From Phymatolithon calcareum (lineage: Eukaryota > Rhodophyta > Florideophyceae > Hapalidiales): a stretch of 64,000 nucleotides of DNA. The notes under the pieces were generated by a model, which was given only the letters and a program-made list of their open reading frames with translations, was not told the DNA's origin and searched no databases. Of this stretch, positions 1-9,720 are shown one piece after another (the stretch's first letter is position 1; the number at the start of each line of letters is the position of its first letter). The DNA is taken from NCBI GenBank assembly GCA_977006965.1, contig OZ345368.1, forward strand, positions 1 to 64,000, given 5' to 3'. Both the position numbers and the translations under genes were made by a program.

Positions 1-1582
1 ATTCCCTATTCCCTATTCCCTATTCCCTATTCCCTATTCCCTATTCCCTATTCCCTATTCCCTATTCCCTATTCCCTATTCCCTATTCCCTATTCCCCTA
101 TTCCCTATTCCTATTCCCTATTCCCTATTCCCTATTCCCCTATTCCTATTATTCCCTATTCCCTATTCCCTATTCCCTATTCCCTATTCCCTATTCCCTA
201 TTCCCTATTCCCTATTCCCTATTCCCTATTCCCTATTCCCTATTCCCTATTCCCTATTCCCTATTCCCTATTCCCTATTCCCTATTCCCTATTCCCTATT
301 CCCTATTCCCTATTCCCTATTCCCTATTCCCTATTCCCTATTCCCTATTCCCTATTCCCTATTCCCTATTCCCTATTCCCTATTCCCTATTCCCTATTCC
401 CTATTCCCTATTCCCTATTCCCTATTCCCTATTCCCTATTCCCTATTCCCTATTCCCTATTCCCTATTCCCTATTCCCTATTCCCTATTCCCTATTCCCT
501 ATTCCCTATTCCCTATTCCCTATTCCCTATTCCCTATTCCCTATTCCCTATTCCCTATTCCCTATTCCCTATTCCCTATTCCCTATTCCCTATTCCCTAT
601 TCCCTATTCCCTATTCCCTATTCCCTATTCCCTATTCCCTATTCCCTATTCCCTATTCCCTATTCCCTATTCCCTATTCCCTATTCCCTATTCCCTATTC
701 CCTATTCCCTATTCCCTATTCCCTATTCCCTATTCCCTATTCCCTATTCCCTATTCCCTATTCCCTATTCCCTATTCCCTATTCCCTATTCCCTATTCCC
801 TATTCCCTATTCCCTATTCCCTATTCCCTATTCCCTATTCCCTATTCCCTATTCCCTATTCCCTATTCCCTATTCCCTATTCCCTATTCCCTATTCCCTA
901 TTCCCTATTCCCTATTCCCTATTCCCTATTCCCTATTCCCTATTCCCTATTCCCTATTCCCTATTCCCTATTCCCTATTCCCTATTCCCTATTCCCTATT
1001 CCCTATTCCCTATTCCCTATTCCCTATTCCCTATTCCCTATTCCCTATTCCCTATTCCCTATTCCCTATTCCCTATTCCCTATTCCCTATTCCCTATTCC
1101 CTATTCCCTATTCCCTATTCCCTATTCCCTATTCCCTATTCCCTATTCCCTATTCCCTATTCCCTATTCCCTATTCCCTATTCCCTATTCCCTATTCCCT
1201 ATTCCCTATTCCCTATTCCCTATTCCCTATTCCCTATTCCCTATTCCCTATTCCCTATTCCCTATTCCCTATTCCCTATTCCCTATTCCCTATTCCCTAT
1301 TCCCTATTCCCTATTCCCTATTCCCTATTCCCTATTCCCTATTCCCTATTCCCTATTCCCTATTCCCTTATTCCCTATTCCCTATTCCCTATTCCCTATT
1401 CCCTATTCCCTATTCCCTATTCCCTATTCCCTATTCCCTATTCCCTATTCCCTATTCCCTATTCCCTATTCCCTATTCCCTATTCCCTATTCCCTATTCC
1501 CTATTCCCTATTCCCTATTCCCTATTCCCTATTCCCTATTCCCTATTCCCTATTCCCTATTCCCTATTCCCTATTCCCTATT
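1..1582. repeat. Telomeric repeat tract, (CCCTATT)n
   Basis: An almost perfect tandem array of the 7-base unit CCCTATT runs from the first base to about 1582; the G-rich complement is AATAGGG. Its position at the very start, C-rich strand first, fits a left chromosome end. Irregular units (an extra C, a missing base, ATTATT) are concentrated between about 90 and 155, with a single TTCCCTTATTCCC variant near 1366; the rest is uniform. The unit is neither TTAGGG nor TTTAGGG. The array stops abruptly at TCCTCCATCC and the next base already belongs to a dispersed subtelomeric repeat. Errors near the tip could come from telomerase slippage or from sequencing. Confidence 0.93.
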
Positions 1583-1715
1583 CCTCCATCCCCCTGCCTT
1601 TCCTCAATGAAAGACAGTGAAAATTGATATTTTTTAAAAGGTTACTCTTACAGGTTTTGCGGACCTATCCGTCGCGACCTTGATCGTTCTGCTGACCATC
1701 TGAGTTTCTTCTCAA

Positions 1716-1735
1716 AGAGGGCAAGCATGCCCTCT
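1716..1735 (+). other. Perfect 8-bp hairpin with AGCA loop
   Basis: AGAGGGCA, loop AGCA, then TGCCCTCT form a perfect 8-bp stem. The same place in copy B (5658-5677) has AGAGTGCA/TGCACTCT, also perfect, with one G-C pair replaced by T-A. In the inverted copy (45515-45534) one side has the A form and the other the B form, giving one mismatch. Confidence 0.7.
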
Positions 1736-1858
1736 ATAAAATAAGTTCCTTGCGAAGGAACCAATAGCGTGAACTATTGAACAGCGGTTGTAAAAATTGA
1801 TTACAGCTTCGAATTTTGTAGCATTCAAAGTCCTACAATTGAGTACTTGTCTGATTTG

Positions 1859-1877
1859 AGCCTATCATTGATAGGGT
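1859..1877 (+). other. Hairpin with single-base loop, copy A
   Basis: Bases 1861-1875 read CCTATCA-T-TGATAGG, a perfect 7-bp stem. In copy B the equivalent 5821-5839 pairs over 9 positions with one mismatch. The fourth pair of the extended stem is C-G here and G-C in copy B, a two-sided change. Confidence 0.6.
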
Positions 1878-2049
1878 GGTTTATGTTGCACGCTCCGCGT
1901 ATACAACTTGTTCGGTTCGTGACGTTACGTCTTGGGTGACCCAAACTGGAGCCGATGGAAGCGTTCTCCGAAAAAGAGCCGTGCATCACATCGACGGCAA
2001 ATCTCGAGACCCAGTTTAATGTAATATTCTCCTGGTAGCCACAACAACA

Positions 2050-2180
2050 TAATTCGTCCAGATTGGTGCTGCCTAGCGAGTGAAATAAGGAAGTGATTCT
2101 TCCAATATTCAAGAAAGGAAACGCAATCTTCAAAGAAATCTACAGGCCGATTTTGCTACTATCGCATGCTTCATAAATTT
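2050..2180 (+). pseudogene. LINE reverse-transcriptase fragment (KKGD...YRPI region)
   Basis: A short plus-strand stretch translates to a degraded form of the non-LTR reverse-transcriptase segment F-K-K-G-D-x-x-x-x-K-x-Y-R-P-I-x-L-L-S. The same segment recurs at about 4905-4965, 9060-9320 and 15640-15990, and reversed near 46215-46285. Only this short signature survives, with stops on both sides. Confidence 0.5.
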
Positions 2181-4069
2181 TCAAATTAGCTCATGTTAAA
2201 ATGATCCAAGCATAGCACGGGTGTTGGAACCCTGAACAGTATCATGAACAAACTCTCACGGACCTCTAGAAATAAGAAACGCTGCTCGAGCCGTTGACGT
2301 TATACTATATATCTAAGCCATCTGGGAAGCTCGACGGTCGTGGTATGCGCATTGAAAAATATTCGACTCTCTTGTACTTAGAAGAAATTCTACTTCGTCA
2401 AATTACTCAGCGTAGGAGCTAGAGAAGTCAATATGATATGCTAGAAGTCTCTGTGTTAACCTTTTCAGTTCATCTCTTCATCTTACCTTTAGATGTTCTA
2501 TCGGACACAAGACTCGCATTTGGACACGATGGCTTTCGGCATATTTACCGAAAAAATACTTGTAGAAAACTCTTTCTGCTGCCGCGATAGCAGAATAGAA
2601 TTCTTTTGTATATGGCGACACAGATAGAGCATATTACCTTATCAGCAGAACTAAACTCTGACAGATTCTAATGTCCGCTTCCAGTTGGAATTTCCGAGCG
2701 TTAACTGCAATCTCTCCCGGCTTATCTTTTCATTCCACTTCTAGTACAATGCCCGATCTTCGTCTTAAGCACGAGTTCAAGTACTGGCAGTGTATCTCTC
2801 ACCTTCGTTTTTGACGAGGGTTCTTTCAGCAAACGGGACTGATCAATGCCACCTGAGTACACCTCTACCGAGCTGATGTTGGCAAAGATTAAGAAAATAA
2901 TCAGCTACAAGAATAATCATCTCTGGGAGTACATAAAATATTAATGAGAATCACCTGGAGCGAGAGGCACGAGATGGAATCTTTGTTCAAGTTAAGTCAT
3001 CAGATCTGCCGGATAGCAGTGATTGAACTTGGCAGAAGATTAATGAACTTTTGAACATATCTGAAGAGCATGCAGCGTTCTAGTCCAACGCAAGAAAGAA
3101 AACTTTCGTGAAGAGGCCCAAGCAGTCTTCGCCTTTCAGTGACTAGCGCACCACTTGAGTCTATTTCACTCGGCAGCAATGGCCCCAGAAGCTACGAGAT
3201 CAGGCGCAGAGATTCCGGTATAGATTGTGCAAGCAGGCACCACGAAATATCTGGTAGTTGGAATGTGATGGGAAGTCTTGCTATGCAGGTCGTCCATTGC
3301 AACTGTAGCTGGAGGCATCACATCAGAGAGAGATATTTCATTTCCAGGTTGAATCCAACTTTATCTTTTGACACTCAAAAATTACAGCACGTGAGCACGT
3401 TCTCGATACCACATCTAAGACAGACCTTGCTGCGATCTAGGGGCTTTGTGTGCAATGAATTTTACAAACAGGGTTATAATTGCAAGACATGATACAAGGT
3501 TTATGGCCCCTTAACTATTGCAGACGATATACTTGTAATTCAACTTACTTTATAGTCGAACAGGCGCAAGTTACATTGGCGTACGGAACACTGGAGACAG
3601 TACTGAATATCTGAGGTGCTCTACGCTGTGCTTTGATTACATTTAAATGCTTCTGATACGAGTCCGTCTGCGCAGCAAGGTCTCGGGCGTAACGTGGGGA
3701 GACCTCGTCAACTTGAAATCGTACTTTGAATGAAGTCCAATCTCACAATTCGCGGATAAGAAGTCTCCCTTTAGAGTGCGACGTTACCTCAACTGAGAGT
3801 AAAATCATCCCTCAAACTGACGTAGAACTTTTTACGTGTACCTTGGCACACAATAAGCTCATGTAGTTGGCTCGCAGTGGAACGTGATGACATGATGCTC
3901 CCAGTGAGATGTTTCGTCCCAAGGGCCTTGCAAAACTTAGTCGATAGAGCTCGGCAGAGAGCGTTTAGATATTTATAGCGCTGTATGGAAGCTTGTGTGC
4001 ACTTCTGAGTAGCATATGGTCGCAATTGTACACGTTAAACAGGCGTTTCGTGATGACACTTTGAAAAGA

Positions 4070-5230
4070 TGAACACTTTGAGCAGGATTTGGCGGTATGG
4101 AGCTTTGACGGTGCTGCATAGGTTCAACCTGCTCATCGTCTGGAATGCCAACGTCAACTTTCTATACGTTGACATTGACAAAGTTTTCAATATTTGCTAC
4201 AGTGATTGCTCAACTGATTGCGCTTGCCATTGTACAGATACAGAAACTAGCCAACATATCATCCATGTACGGACCTCGAAGCACCAAAAATTTGTTGGCA
4301 CTGTGGCAGGATCCGACGGCTGTAGAGGTTAGACAGCGAAAGCCTTTTAAGTTCTAGAGCTTCTTCTCAAAATCCTTGGATTTGACGCAATAATTTCTAA
4401 GCTGGAACAGCTTTTTGTTTAATCACTCCTGAAAAATGAACGAGACGACAGTCCGCTAAGCGCTTCACAATTTTCACTTGCGAAAATTTAATCGTGTTTT
4501 TTTCGTCCCTCTCACCATCAGAATGCCTGTATCTGCTCATTCTAGCTTGATGATTATGAGTAAACGAGCTTTGTTTCTTTAAGGTATTTGATTCTGAAAT
4601 CTATAGACCTCTTTTCCATGGAGTATGTGTCCTGCGCGAGTAACTTTGTATTTGATAATATCTAAAAACCTCAGAACAGAGAAGAGCAGTGCTTGATTTT
4701 TTTAAGAAGCTCTCGACCCCCTGTCGCTGACATGGGATTGTGTCTCGAGGCCAGGTATAACGGATTTCGAATAGATGACCAAAGAGTGGGAATAAAACCA
4801 CGAGCCAAATCAGGACACTGGGGTCCGGTATGTCCTCAAGTCGATCTTCTCAGCGAAAAGGATCTGACGGAGCCGTGTGCAATAAACCATTTCCTTTTCA
4901 GTGGTCAAGAAAGGAGACCTAAGCACCCCAAAAAGCTACAGGCCGATTTTTGTACTATTCGATGCTTAAAAAACATTCAAGCAAGGGGTGTTTCAACCCT
5001 CTATAGTACCCTAAAAAGCTTATGGCATGACAAAGATACCGTTTGGGCTCTCCATGCAGATTTGTTCTATCGAATGCGTCTCCTTCATAGTTCACCTCAC
5101 CTGGCAAGGTACGGCTCGTAGTTCCGGATGCCTTGGTGCATTCCTTGTTCATTTAAAGAGCAATGGAAGCTCTTTAAGAGCTCTGGCTCTCTTGCTTTTT
5201 CCATCACTTTCTTGTGTTTCCACTCTCTAA
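4070..5230 (-). pseudogene. Highly decayed helicase-element fragments within T1
   Basis: Read on the minus strand, 5230-5000 resembles the helicase region just before its ATPase domain (the SRTLP...EAK-YLRHA stretch), and 4760-4070 resembles the Cys-rich C-terminal part and the coding 3' end. The two pieces lie much closer than in the intact gene at 19.9-24.8 kb, so the ATPase core has been lost. A LINE signature on the plus strand (KKGDLSTPKSYRPI, about 4911-4950) sits between them. Stops are frequent and no function is expected. Bases 4825-4829 (CCGGT) are the unoccupied equivalent of the solo-LTR target at 46363. Confidence 0.7.
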
Positions 5231-5524
5231 AATGATGGATTAATATCTATCAGATCAGCGTACCAGTAATGTGCAGTTCTTTCAAACATTGGCATATCTA
5301 TACCGGTACTCTTATGGGACGATTTTCAAAACATTCCTATTCTCATAGCGGTGCTCTTTCCACTCGTCCCTTTAAATGAGACCACAACGCCGGCATAGAT
5401 CGTTACTGCAGCTCGCACGGAGTGCCCATATCAAATAACTGCTACTTCGAGAGCGTCGTTCTCTATGTCCTTGCCCCGAAAGCAAGACAAACATAAATGC
5501 ACGTTCTCTGTACTTAGCGTTGCC

Positions 5525-5971
5525 TCCATTCTTCTGCCCATACTCAATGAAAAGCAGTGGAAATAGATATTTTTAAAAAAGCTTACTCTTTCAGACTTTT
5601 GCGGGCCTTTCCGTCCCGACCTTGATCGTTTTGGTGCAAATATGAGTTTTATCTCAAAGAGTGCAAGCATGCACTCTATGAAATAGGTTACTTGCGAAGG
5701 AATCTATAACGTTAACTATCAAACAAAGGTTGCAGAAATTGATTTCAGCTTCGAATTTGGTAGCTTTAGGCTACCACAAAGAGAATTTCAAGTCCTACAA
5801 TTGAGTACTTGTCTGATTTGACCGTATCATTGAGACGGTGGTTTTTGGAGCAGGCTCCGCGTATACAAATTGTTCGGTGCGTGACACCACGTCTTGGCTC
5901 ACCCAAACTGGAGCCAATGACAGCGTCCTCCGAAAAAGAGCCGTGCATCACAGCGATGGCAATTCTCGAGA
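5525..5971. repeat. Hairpin-rich subtelomeric segment, copy B
   Basis: This is the second copy of the telomere-adjacent segment, in the same orientation as copy A and near-identical to the reversed copy at 45221-45660. It retains the 8-bp hairpin at 5658-5677 and a 9-pair hairpin with one mismatch at 5821-5839. It runs straight into a helicase fragment near 5957, just before the Walker A motif. Confidence 0.75.
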
Positions 5972-7172
5972 ATGGTTTGGGAAAAACAGCCGTCGTTCTG
6001 GGCCCTATATTGTTCGAGAGGAAGATAGCTGTGTGGGTCTCACCATTAAGGAGCTTGGCCAAGAATTCAGAAAGCGGCTCCAGACTCTAAGCTTACATGA
6101 GGTCTCAGAGAACCAATAATACTTTTCTCTCCAGAAGATCTTCCAGGGCGAGCGTTCACGGATACAATGAGAAGTGTTGCATGTGCTAGGAACTGAGCAC
6201 GTCGCATCGATGTTGTGGAATCTCATGAGTTCCCAATGTTCGACAATTTCAGAAACTGCATGCCAGGCTGCAAAGCCGTTCGGAACAGGATTTTCCGCTT
6301 TCCAATTGTCTTTTTGACTGCTACAGATCCAAACCGTCATTTGAAGACTCGCTTCGGACTATATACCTGTCTCCGAATATATACATTTTAAAATTCTACG
6401 GCAAAATGGAGCATCAAGAGCTGCAGCGAAGTTTGCAAAAGTTGCGTGAACACACAAGATCGACAGTAGTCATGGTTTCCACTGAAAATTTTATGGCTTC
6501 AATTGATGCCAAAGACGTTCGAGGTGTGATCTTGCCAGAAGCCTTCGTTCGCTCGTTAGGTTCTGACAAGCCGTCGGAAGAGCAGGACGTGATGGGCATG
6601 ATGCAAGAATTGCTGTTCATTTTAATGAGCAGCACCTTCGAAATGCAAAAATGGAAGAAAATTACATTGAAAGAGAAGGCGAAGGCTCATTTGAGGCCTG
6701 GGATCATGACACAAGCTCATGTCGACGACAGCGGATTGAGAATTGTTAATGACGCAAGCACTGCTTGTCTCTGCTCTCAGTTGGATAAATGTCCTCAGTG
6801 CGACGTGTGCGAATCTTCTTCCAGGACACATGTTCTATCCAAGAGAAGTCTAGAAAGATCAGATTCCGTTCGTCGAAGGAAGCTGATCTCGTATACCGAT
6901 AACGATCTATTAAGGGAAACTAGATACAGGACTGCTGATGCGGACAGTGGCCATTTCCCTTACGGGAAAATTGTGAAGCGCTTCGCAGATTCTGCTCCCT
7001 CTGCATTTTGCAGGACTAGCTGGACAAGAACCAGTTTCAGTCAAGGAGTTACGAGCACAGTTCTAAAACTTGCGCCAAAGTCAAGGTTTGTGAGAAGGAG
7101 CCGAATCACTCAAAATAATTTCCCTGTTTGACCTTCGCGGCCATAGCCTCCAGGCACAATGCCAGAAGCTGT
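5957..7172 (+). pseudogene. Degenerate RecQ-type helicase fragment, 3' half
   Basis: It starts at the Walker A region (here NGLGKTAVVLGP where the intact gene has GTGSGKTAVVLGP) and follows the intact helicase at 22955-24430 with deletions and frame breaks. The DEAH block is lost to changes near 6220. A 241-residue open stretch (6406-7131) covers the second RecA-like lobe and the Cys-rich region, moving out of frame after DAKDVRGVI. It lacks the part between about 6340 and 6370. At about 7172 the sequence changes without a gap to LINE sequence. This is a dead copy; the intact homologue is at 19938-24776. Confidence 0.85.
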
Positions 7173-8244
7173 CCTGTTCGCTGACGATGTCCAGCTGCAA
7201 TCAAAGGATGGAGAAGGAATGCAGAAGCTACTTGATATAGCGACTACATGGGCGAAGGAAAATGGTATGAGCTGGAACACAAAGCCAGGAAAGAGCGAGA
7301 TCCTTAAATACAAGGGACTCAGGAAACACACCTTCCACATTGCGGGTCGAGTTCTTCATCAAGCTTGGAGGCTCTCGTATCTCGGTATAAGCATGAACCA
7401 CAAAGGCGTAACAGACGACATGGCGTTATCAAGAGTACGAAATGCAGTGGGGTGCATACACAAACTGCGGGAAATTGGAGTCAATGTTCGAGGCTTTCAG
7501 CCTGTGACATGCATCAGAATCTTCAAATCGCTTATTTTGCCAAAGTGGGAGTATGCACTCCACGTCACGCCTCTGACAAAGCGATTACAATCAGCAATCG
7601 AATCTGCAGAAGGTCTATTCTTCAAGTATATTTTTGGGACATACGCCCAGCACCGCCATGGAAGAATGCGAGTTCTGTGCCGACTAGAACCACCTGCCAT
7701 GAGGAGAAGACATCAAGCAGAAAGGTTCTCTGCGAGTCTGGTGAGACAGAAGAAGCGCCTCGACGAAGCAGATGAGTATTCTGGGAGAGATGAAGAAATT
7801 AAGGAGGCAACCAAGGACATAGAGTGCCTCAAGAAATATGAAGATTTGCGGCAAGCTCTCGATAAAGCGGAGGACGGCTCAGTCTCAAAGAAAGGGCGAC
7901 GAAAAGAAATAATTGAGTTATGGGCAGAGGAGGAAGAGGGAAGATCGCTCGAGATACCAACTGATTCGAACAATCTACCGATGGTTCTCCGCGTAAGAGA
8001 AAGGTCTACACGGTTGCGATGCCTACGGTTGATATTCAATAGAGCACCTCTTTGGAGAAAATCAGTACTTGGTGCATACTTTGGGGTCACAGCTGTGATT
8101 GAGCTGGTCGCACTCCAACGCATTCTATCTTCATCCAAGATTAGTCCTGAAATTGAATATGAATGTAAGCTACTCACTGGAGCACTTGTTGGGAGAGAAA
8201 GACGAATCAAGGATATACTGAATATTCAAACTACGTTAGCTTAG
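7159..8244 (+). CDS. LINE (non-LTR) reverse transcriptase, 3' part, fused to helicase tail
   Basis: A 361-residue open frame. After five residues derived from the helicase fossil it reads LFADDVQLQS, the reverse-transcriptase catalytic motif (ADD), followed by the thumb-type WAKENGMSWNTKPGKSE and YLGI motifs of non-LTR elements. The rest is a basic, partly coiled-coil C-terminal region, Glu/Lys rich around residues 195-275. The fingers and palm upstream of ADD and any endonuclease are missing, so it cannot be an active reverse transcriptase. Related pieces lie at 44664-45197 and 40660-41225, and its 3' sequence recurs there. The long open frame suggests a recent truncation rather than selection, though expression of a chimera is possible. 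Start: ATG 7159 lies in the helicase-derived part. Confidence 0.8.
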   Translation: MPEAVLFADDVQLQSKDGEGMQKLLDIATTWAKENGMSWNTKPGKSEILKYKGLRKHTFHIAGRVLHQAWRLSYLGISMNHKGVTDDMALSRVRNAVGCIHKLREIGVNVRGFQPVTCIRIFKSLILPKWEYALHVTPLTKRLQSAIESAEGLFFKYIFGTYAQHRHGRMRVLCRLEPPAMRRRHQAERFSASLVRQKKRLDEADEYSGRDEEIKEATKDIECLKKYEDLRQALDKAEDGSVSKKGRRKEIIELWAEEEEGRSLEIPTDSNNLPMVLRVRERSTRLRCLRLIFNRAPLWRKSVLGAYFGVTAVIELVALQRILSSSKISPEIEYECKLLTGALVGRERRIKDILNIQTTLA

Positions 8245-8450
8245 AAAATCGTGCGAAAGTGGCCCTGTTACTCTTCAAGAGAGGCCTTGGGAGCTTTTAA
8301 AATAAATCAACACATATCCCCTTACCTTAAAAAGGCTGTTATCGTCTATGATTATCACATGTTCTTGCAAAAAGGGCTAATTACTCCGCCAGAATATGTT
8401 GTATTCATAGTAGAACTGCTCAAAAACGCAATTCACGAGTCCTGCTAGCG
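8245..8450 (+). repeat. LINE 3' flank
   Basis: Sequence after the LINE stop matches about 41080-41160 (CTTCAAGAG, then AAAT-AA-CA-ATATCCCC), so it is the common 3' end of the LINE family. A 65-codon frame here is not supported by the second copy. No poly(A) tail is seen. Confidence 0.55.
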
Positions 8451-9050
8451 CCCGTCATCAACGCCTTTGAATAAATGAGTAGCCTGGATCGTTTTTCGAG
8501 CGTTTCCCGCGGACAGAATCAAATATGTACAAGAAATTCAGACCGGAGGCACAAACAGGAAGATAAGAGAGATTTATTTGAAGGTCACGGCATCTATCCA
8601 GAACCAGCAGTAAATATTGTCATGGATGTTTGTAGCCGATGATAGAGCAGTCAATAAAACAGTAGCATATGCATGAGAAAGGTGCTGTGTTCTCACTCAA
8701 GGGACGTCATCAGAAAATTAGTGCAGCTTTCATTACATTGGGTAAATGATGACTTTTTCGTCTCAATTGGAAGGCATGGTAGCTCTCTTTGCAGAAGAAA
8801 AAAATCAACTATCGAATTTGAGTAGATCTGTAAGTACAGCGTTTTTTCGGATTTTAAAACGCCCCCGAAAGCTATTCATAAGCCCAAAAACAGAGCTACT
8901 AGTAAGCAACAGGAGCTTCAACTCACTGACTGATGACTTTCGAAACTGTTGACGACAAGTTTAGAATGATCTATTGCTGTATTTCCTCTTACGAGTATTG
9001 AAGTCACGTATAGCATTGAGAAGAGTGATCTCCAAGTCATACGCGCTCAA
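8451..9050. other. Unassigned stretch with a weak helicase similarity
   Basis: No gene is recognised. A 68-codon plus frame at 8746-8952 ends in a stretch (TELLVSNRSFNS) that resembles the helicase pre-ATPase segment TKILVSDRTFNA, so this is probably another eroded helicase piece. The remainder shows nothing I can name. Confidence 0.35.
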
Positions 9051-9059
9051 ATACGAGAG

Positions 9060-9320
9060 CTTAAGAGAGCCCTGAGGAGCTCCTCAAAGCGGATGATAGC
9101 TCTACCAGATCGTATTCTTTCGAAGCACTGCAAATAGCCCCAGTGGAAAGCACCAGATTCTTGATAGTGACGACTGCAGGCTCCTGCCGGCTCAGCTGCT
9201 GGTTTAGTGAGTTTCTTAGGCATTGCTGCTTTCAATACTCAAGAAGGAGACTTAAGCTCTCAGAAAGCTACAGTCCGATTTCGCTATTCATGGTGATGAG
9301 AGAAGACAGCTACATGTAGT
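9060..9320 (+). pseudogene. LINE reverse-transcriptase fragment
   Basis: It contains the same KKGDLSSQK-Y-P-ISLF signature as the LINE pieces at 2.1, 4.9 and 15.8 kb, with flanking sequence that aligns to 15640-15990. Both sides are interrupted by stops. Confidence 0.45.
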
Positions 9321-9343
9321 GTCTATGCTGAACGCTAGTGGAT

Positions 9344-9720
9344 TTATGGAAAAAGTAAAATGCGTCCCTGCGAGCGGAAATTTGGCATCTTTGTAGTCAT
9401 TTTACAATACTCGAAATCACGGCTAATTCCAGAGAGCTTCTTAGAAGAGGATCTCTCTAAAACTGACCTACAAACCGTCTTGCACAGAAAACAATGGTTT
9501 CTCTTTTCACAATAACGAGCTAGAGAGTATTTCTGAGTGAATCGTTTTCCCAGCATGTTTTAGAGCTTCTACGACTTGAGCATGATGAGACTGGGCAAAG
9601 TTCATAAAATCACAGTTTTTGCGATTGAAATGATCGTCGACGGAGTACGTCGTTTTCTCCATGTTCGTTTCTTGAAGGCAGAAACGTAGACAGCAGAGAT
9701 CCTGGAGCATCCTAACATGA
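9344..9720 (-). pseudogene. Reversed helicase fragment (middle region)
   Basis: Minus-strand translation gives a clear but eroded match to the middle of the helicase: METxTYSVDDHFNRKNCDF against MEKITYTVCDHPDHDNCGF, then the QVVEALK...IHSEI block. It corresponds to roughly 21300-21600 of the intact gene. No ATPase or recombinase signature remains. Confidence 0.65.

Larger units (their letters stand above)
1584..2011. repeat. Telomere-adjacent hairpin-rich segment, copy A
   Basis: This roughly 430-base segment is repeated at 5525-5971 in the same orientation and at 45221-45660 in the opposite one. It begins immediately at the telomere. It holds short inverted repeats in series: 1716-1735, 1745-1761, 1859-1877 and a TTGGGT/ACCCAA palindrome near 1933-1945. 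A short frame on the minus strand (MHGSF...SDKYSIVGL) is open in all three copies, but amino-acid changes are frequent and I do not call it a gene. The function is unknown; it could be a structured RNA, a DNA secondary-structure element or a non-coding end of a transposon. Confidence 0.75.
2270..5989. repeat. Subtelomeric unit T1, source of inverted copies T2 and T3
   Basis: Most of this stretch reappears reversed at 45203-49504 (T2, starting at T1 position 2753) and, with a deletion of roughly 680 bases, reversed at about 41630-42550 (T3, covering 2270-3850). Coordinates match closely: position x in T1 lies at 51192 minus x in T2 until the LTR insertion there. Much of the unit is itself derived from the helicase element in minus orientation (about 4070-4760 and 5000-5230). 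Short frames such as 3139-3492 are shared between copies but broken in at least one, so they are not called as genes. Confidence 0.85.

Noticed and set aside
1-1582. CRISPR-like array
   Set aside because: The repeat is a contiguous 7-mer with no spacers, at a chromosome end.
1825-2133. Minus-strand frame (MHGSF...SDKYSIVGL) open in all three copies of the hairpin segment
   Set aside because: Only about 60 codons align, replacements are frequent between copies, and the frame overlaps hairpins that better explain the conservation. I treat it as non-coding.
3139-3492. 117-codon frame shared by T1, T2 and T3
   Set aside because: The copies carry frame breaks in T2 and a truncation in T3, and no motif is present. 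Conservation follows simply from recent duplication.
7713-8210. 165-codon minus-strand frame
   Set aside because: It lies opposite the LINE reverse-transcriptase frame, which has recognisable motifs; this is its shadow.
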